Positions 48,869 to 51,260 of a DNA stretch of 51,260 nt are shown one piece after another; the stretch's first letter is position 1, and every line of letters begins with the position of its first letter. The stretch covers positions 1 through 51,260 of the forward strand of contig UQAZ01000014.1 of the NCBI GenBank assembly GCA_900539165.1, in the 5' to 3' direction. The position numbers were made by a program, and so were the translations under genes. The notes below the pieces were generated by a model, which did not search any database, was not told the origin of the DNA, and saw nothing but the letters and a program-made list of their open reading frames with translations. This DNA is from an uncultured Oscillospiraceae bacterium. Its GTDB lineage: Bacteria > Bacillota > Clostridia > Oscillospirales > Acutalibacteraceae.

Positions 48869-49730
48869 TGATAATATGAGAAAGTCCGTTCATTATGGAC
48901 TCGGCAACATCGGGTTTGTTCATCGTGTAAATGTGAATATCGTTTATGCCGTTTGCCATAAGGTCGATAATCTGCTCCGTGGCATAGATAATGCCCGCCT
49001 GCTTCATCTTGTTTGCGTCGTCTCCGAATCTCTCCATAATCTTAAAGAATTTCTTTGGCACGCTTGAATTTGAAAGCTCGATGGAGCGTTTGATTTGGCT
49101 TGCGTTTGTTATCGGCATAATTCCCGCAATAATAGGAACATCAATGCCCTTAATTCTGCACATTTCCACAAAGTTCAGAAATTTTTCATTGTCAAAAAAC
49201 ATTTGTGATGTAAGAAATTCGGCACCGCAGTCAACCTTTTCCTTTAGGTGAGCGATGTCCTCAACCCTGTTTTTGCTCTCGGGATGAATTTCGGGATAGC
49301 ACGCAGCGCCTATACAGATGTCGGGATTTATGCTTTTGATTTCGTTAATCAGTTGATATGCGTGCGTAAAATATTGCTTGTCAGAAAATTCAAAGCCTTG
49401 CGGAATATCTCCCCTTAAAGCGAGAATGTTGTTGATTCCGTTTTCCTGCAATTCGTTTACAACCTGATGGATTTTGTCCTTGGTTGATGTCAGGCAGGTG
49501 AGGTGAGACAGAGGAGTAACACCGCAATTTTTAATCTCTGTCGCAATCTCGGTGGTAAAGCCGCTTGTCGTACCCGCCGCACCGTAGGTAACAGACATAA
49601 AGCCCGGCTTTTGCTTGCTCATTTCTTTTACAACGCTTTTGGTGGTTTCGATTTTGTCCCATTGCTTAGGCGGAAAAACCTCAAAGGATACATTGACCCT
49701 GTTGCTTTCCAGTATTTTGCTGATTTTCAT
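48861..49730 (-). CDS. metF: 5,10-methylenetetrahydrofolate reductase
   Basis: It supplies 5-methyl-THF to MetH. The 289 residues have the FAD barrel: VSFEVFPPKQWDKIE with the catalytic Glu, FMSVTYGAAGTT, THLTC-like LSHLTCLTSTKD, NILALRGDIP, and CIGAACYPEIHPESKN. It is the first gene of the operon, with promoter TTGACA-N17-TATAAT. No SAM or cobalamin riboswitch is visible in the 40-base leader. Confidence 0.95.
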   Translation of the reverse strand: MKISKILESNRVNVSFEVFPPKQWDKIETTKSVVKEMSKQKPGFMSVTYGAAGTTSGFTTEIATEIKNCGVTPLSHLTCLTSTKDKIHQVVNELQENGINNILALRGDIPQGFEFSDKQYFTHAYQLINEIKSINPDICIGAACYPEIHPESKNRVEDIAHLKEKVDCGAEFLTSQMFFDNEKFLNFVEMCRIKGIDVPIIAGIMPITNASQIKRSIELSNSSVPKKFFKIMERFGDDANKMKQAGIIYATEQIIDLMANGINDIHIYTMNKPDVAESIMNGLSHIINE

Positions 49731-49770
49731 TTTTTTTGTCCCCTATATTATAATATAATAGCTTTCAATA

Positions 49771-49799
49771 ATTATACTTTTTAATACCCACTTTGTCAA
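49771..49799 (-). promoter_or_regulatory. Promoter of the metF-metH-rrf2 operon
   Basis: On the minus strand TTGACA, 17 bases, TATAAT (plus: tgtcaa 49794-49799, attata 49771-49776), about 40 bases before the metF start. Confidence 0.8.
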
Positions 49800-49854
49800 T
49801 GGGAATTAAAACTCGCATTTTGCATAAAATATTTTGATTTATATCCTGATTTGT

Positions 49855-49883
49855 GTTGAAAGTATTACTGTCTTGTGATAAAA
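49855..49883 (+). promoter_or_regulatory. Promoter of the M28 peptidase gene
   Basis: TTGAAA, 17 bases, TAAAAT, about 35 bases before the ATG, followed by a CGGAGGAG Shine-Dalgarno. Confidence 0.6.
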
Positions 49884-49917
49884 TAAAAATGTTAAATTTA
49901 ATTCGGAGGAGTATACT

Positions 49918-51162
49918 ATGGATTTAAGTAAGCTTATCAGTAAAAAGGACGAAGCCACTCAGTATATGATTGACGAAATCACTCATATCTGTAAGGACTT
50001 TGAAAAGAGAGACCCCGGCTCAAAGGGCGAAAAACAGGCGTGCGAATATATGGCAGAGGTTCTCAAGAGGGATTGCGGATGCGAAACCTCCGATGTTGAG
50101 AGCTTTAAGGAAAACCCCGGCTCATTCTATGGTTGGATTTTCTTTACAATCACCTTTGTTCTTGTCGGAATTGCATGCTCTTTCTTTGCACCGGTTATCG
50201 GTATAGTGCTTATTGCACTCGGACTCTTTATAGTTCTTTGCCAGTTTGGCTTTTATATTAAACTTATCGACAGATTTTTCCCTGAAAAAACAGGACATAA
50301 TGTTACCGCTATTAAGAAGTGCAGCAGCGGTAAGCCAAAGCGCAGAATCCTTTTCAACGGACACCCTGACGCTGCTTGGGAGTGGCCTATGAACTATAAG
50401 TTCGGCGGTGTAGGCTTTGAGGGACACGCTGTTCTTTGCGGTCTCGGTGCTGTTTATTATCTTGTTCTTTCAATTATTAAGTGCGTTAAGTATGGCGTTT
50501 TCGGAACAGTCGCTATGGGCGAGCCTATCACAAAGGCTGCTCTTATCGGTCTTGTTTTCCTTATTCCGCTTGTAGGACTTTATTGGATGGTAAACTATCG
50601 CAGAGTTGTTGACGGTGCAAACGATAACCTTTCGGGTTGCTATATGGGTATTGCCGTTATGAAGGCTCTCAAGGATGAGGGAATCGACCTTGAGGATACC
50701 GAAATCGGATGCGTTCTCACAGGTAGTGAGGAGGCAGGCCTCAGAGGCTCAAAGGCTTGGTGCGAGGCTCACGCAGGCGAATTTCAGGATTGCCCGACTA
50801 TGTTTATTTCGTATGACACAATTCATGACCCTAAGTATCTTATGGTAAACTATCGTGACCTTAACGGTACGGTAAAGGCTGATAAGGATTACTGCGATTT
50901 GTTTATGGAAGCAGCAGAGGCTGTTGATGTTCCTTGTAAAAAGGGTTGGGTTCCTCCTCTCGGCGGCGCAACCGACTCGGCAGCGTTTGCACAGGCAGGC
51001 TTCCGTTCATGCGGTGTAACAGGTCTTAATCATAAGCTTGAAGATTACTACCACACCCGTCGTGATACATATGACAATATGAACGCAGAGGGTCTTGCAA
51101 ACTGCTATGCCGCTACCGTAAAGGCAGTAGAAATGTTCATTAACGGAGCGAAGCAGGATTAA
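49918..51162 (+). CDS. Membrane-embedded M28-family metallopeptidase
   Basis: 414 residues. The N-terminal part has ICKDFEKRDPGSKGEKQACEYM, followed by membrane segments at about 69-112, 168-192 and 208-230 placed within and around the peptidase domain. Zinc-ligand positions are intact: NGHPDAAW (His, Asp), DGANDNLSG (bridging Asp), GSEEAGLRG (catalytic Glu and ligand Glu), ISYDTI (Asp) and GLNHKLEDYYHTRRDT (His). It would be an aminopeptidase or related amidohydrolase at the membrane. The insertion of helices into the fold is unusual. Single gene. Confidence 0.85.
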   Translation: MDLSKLISKKDEATQYMIDEITHICKDFEKRDPGSKGEKQACEYMAEVLKRDCGCETSDVESFKENPGSFYGWIFFTITFVLVGIACSFFAPVIGIVLIALGLFIVLCQFGFYIKLIDRFFPEKTGHNVTAIKKCSSGKPKRRILFNGHPDAAWEWPMNYKFGGVGFEGHAVLCGLGAVYYLVLSIIKCVKYGVFGTVAMGEPITKAALIGLVFLIPLVGLYWMVNYRRVVDGANDNLSGCYMGIAVMKALKDEGIDLEDTEIGCVLTGSEEAGLRGSKAWCEAHAGEFQDCPTMFISYDTIHDPKYLMVNYRDLNGTVKADKDYCDLFMEAAEAVDVPCKKGWVPPLGGATDSAAFAQAGFRSCGVTGLNHKLEDYYHTRRDTYDNMNAEGLANCYAATVKAVEMFINGAKQD

Positions 51163-51199
51163 CGGTAAAACATATAATAAAAAATATAAGTCTCCGCTA

Positions 51200-51260
51200 C
51201 GGTTCTGAACTGCCCCAGATTGTGCAGACAGTACAAAAAGAACCTACTTGAAGTAGAAAA
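51200..51260. mobile_element. Probable end of an IS3-family (IS150-like) insertion sequence, cut by window edge
   Basis: From about 51204 the sequence TGAACTGCCCCAGATTGTGC, then AGACAGTAC and AGAACCTACTTGAAGTAG, resembles the outer end and leader of IS3-family elements as I recall them. GGTTCT and AGAACC also form inverted arms here. No transposase is in the window, so this is tentative. Confidence 0.4.

Noticed and set aside
49731..49800. Possible SAM or cobalamin riboswitch before metF
   Set aside because: The promoter leaves only about 40 bases of leader, and no conserved box is visible.
1..51260. CRISPR arrays or prophage
   Set aside because: No regularly spaced direct repeats and no phage structural, integrase or lysis genes are present in the window.

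Overview
The window looks like an origin-proximal stretch of a low-to-medium G+C, spore-forming Clostridia chromosome, most likely of the Oscillospiraceae/Ruminococcaceae type. This is inferred from gene content and order, TTGACA-N17-TATAAT promoters, a T-box, a SleB-type cortex-lytic enzyme and the rpmH-rnpA-yidD-yidC-jag-mnmE-mnmG-rsmG-noc-parA-parB block. No species can be named from the sequence alone.

Layout. 1-2.7 kb: 3' end of gyrA and an LCP-family cell-envelope protein. 2.8-5.6 kb: an interrupted copy of a small repeated element, a histidine phosphatase, an XRE regulator and the MTA/SAH nucleosidase. 5.7-15.5 kb: the origin-linked block rpmH to parB, with two parS-like sites before parA. 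15.6-19.6 kb: serS, dispersed palindromic repeats, a tRNA-Gly and a 3' fragment of it, rubrerythrin and a Cof-type HAD phosphatase. 19.9-26.1 kb: a purine salvage locus (xpt, a BMP-type nucleoside ABC transporter, hpt). 26.2-34.7 kb: a small unknown gene with thioredoxin, pyrG with a leader terminator, sleB, ogg, rsmE, an FMN riboswitch with ribU, and a DUF1846 gene. 35-44.3 kb: a PHP-like protein without its metal ligands, two paralogous TrpXYZ-type ABC transporters (the second behind a T-box with a UGG specifier) and rpsF-ssb-rpsR between them. 44.3-51.2 kb: an operator-controlled DUF3793-flavodoxin operon, a metF-activation domain-metH-Rrf2 operon on the minus strand, a membrane M28 peptidase and a probable insertion sequence end.

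The most unusual feature is a family of four short elements (2758-3337, 26844-27136, 31959-32275, 39015-39332). Each is bounded by two face-to-face TTGACA-N17 promoters. The plus-strand transcript carries a well-placed Shine-Dalgarno site and a 21-24 residue hydrophobic peptide ending in Lys-Lys. The minus-strand promoter drives a short antisense RNA ending at a shared central hairpin. The Shine-Dalgarno site can pair with an upstream anti-Shine-Dalgarno, with different bases in each copy, and the two ends of each element match each other as inverted repeats, including changes specific to copy 3. This is the architecture of a type I toxin-antitoxin module, but I recognise neither the peptide nor the RNA family. 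The toxin function is inference.

Several control elements can be read directly: the FMN riboswitch, the tryptophan T-box, leader terminators before pyrG and DUF1846 that share their first ten transcribed bases, a terminator-like hairpin that contains the rubrerythrin Shine-Dalgarno, and paired GTTAGC/GCTAAC operators upstream of the flavodoxin operon.
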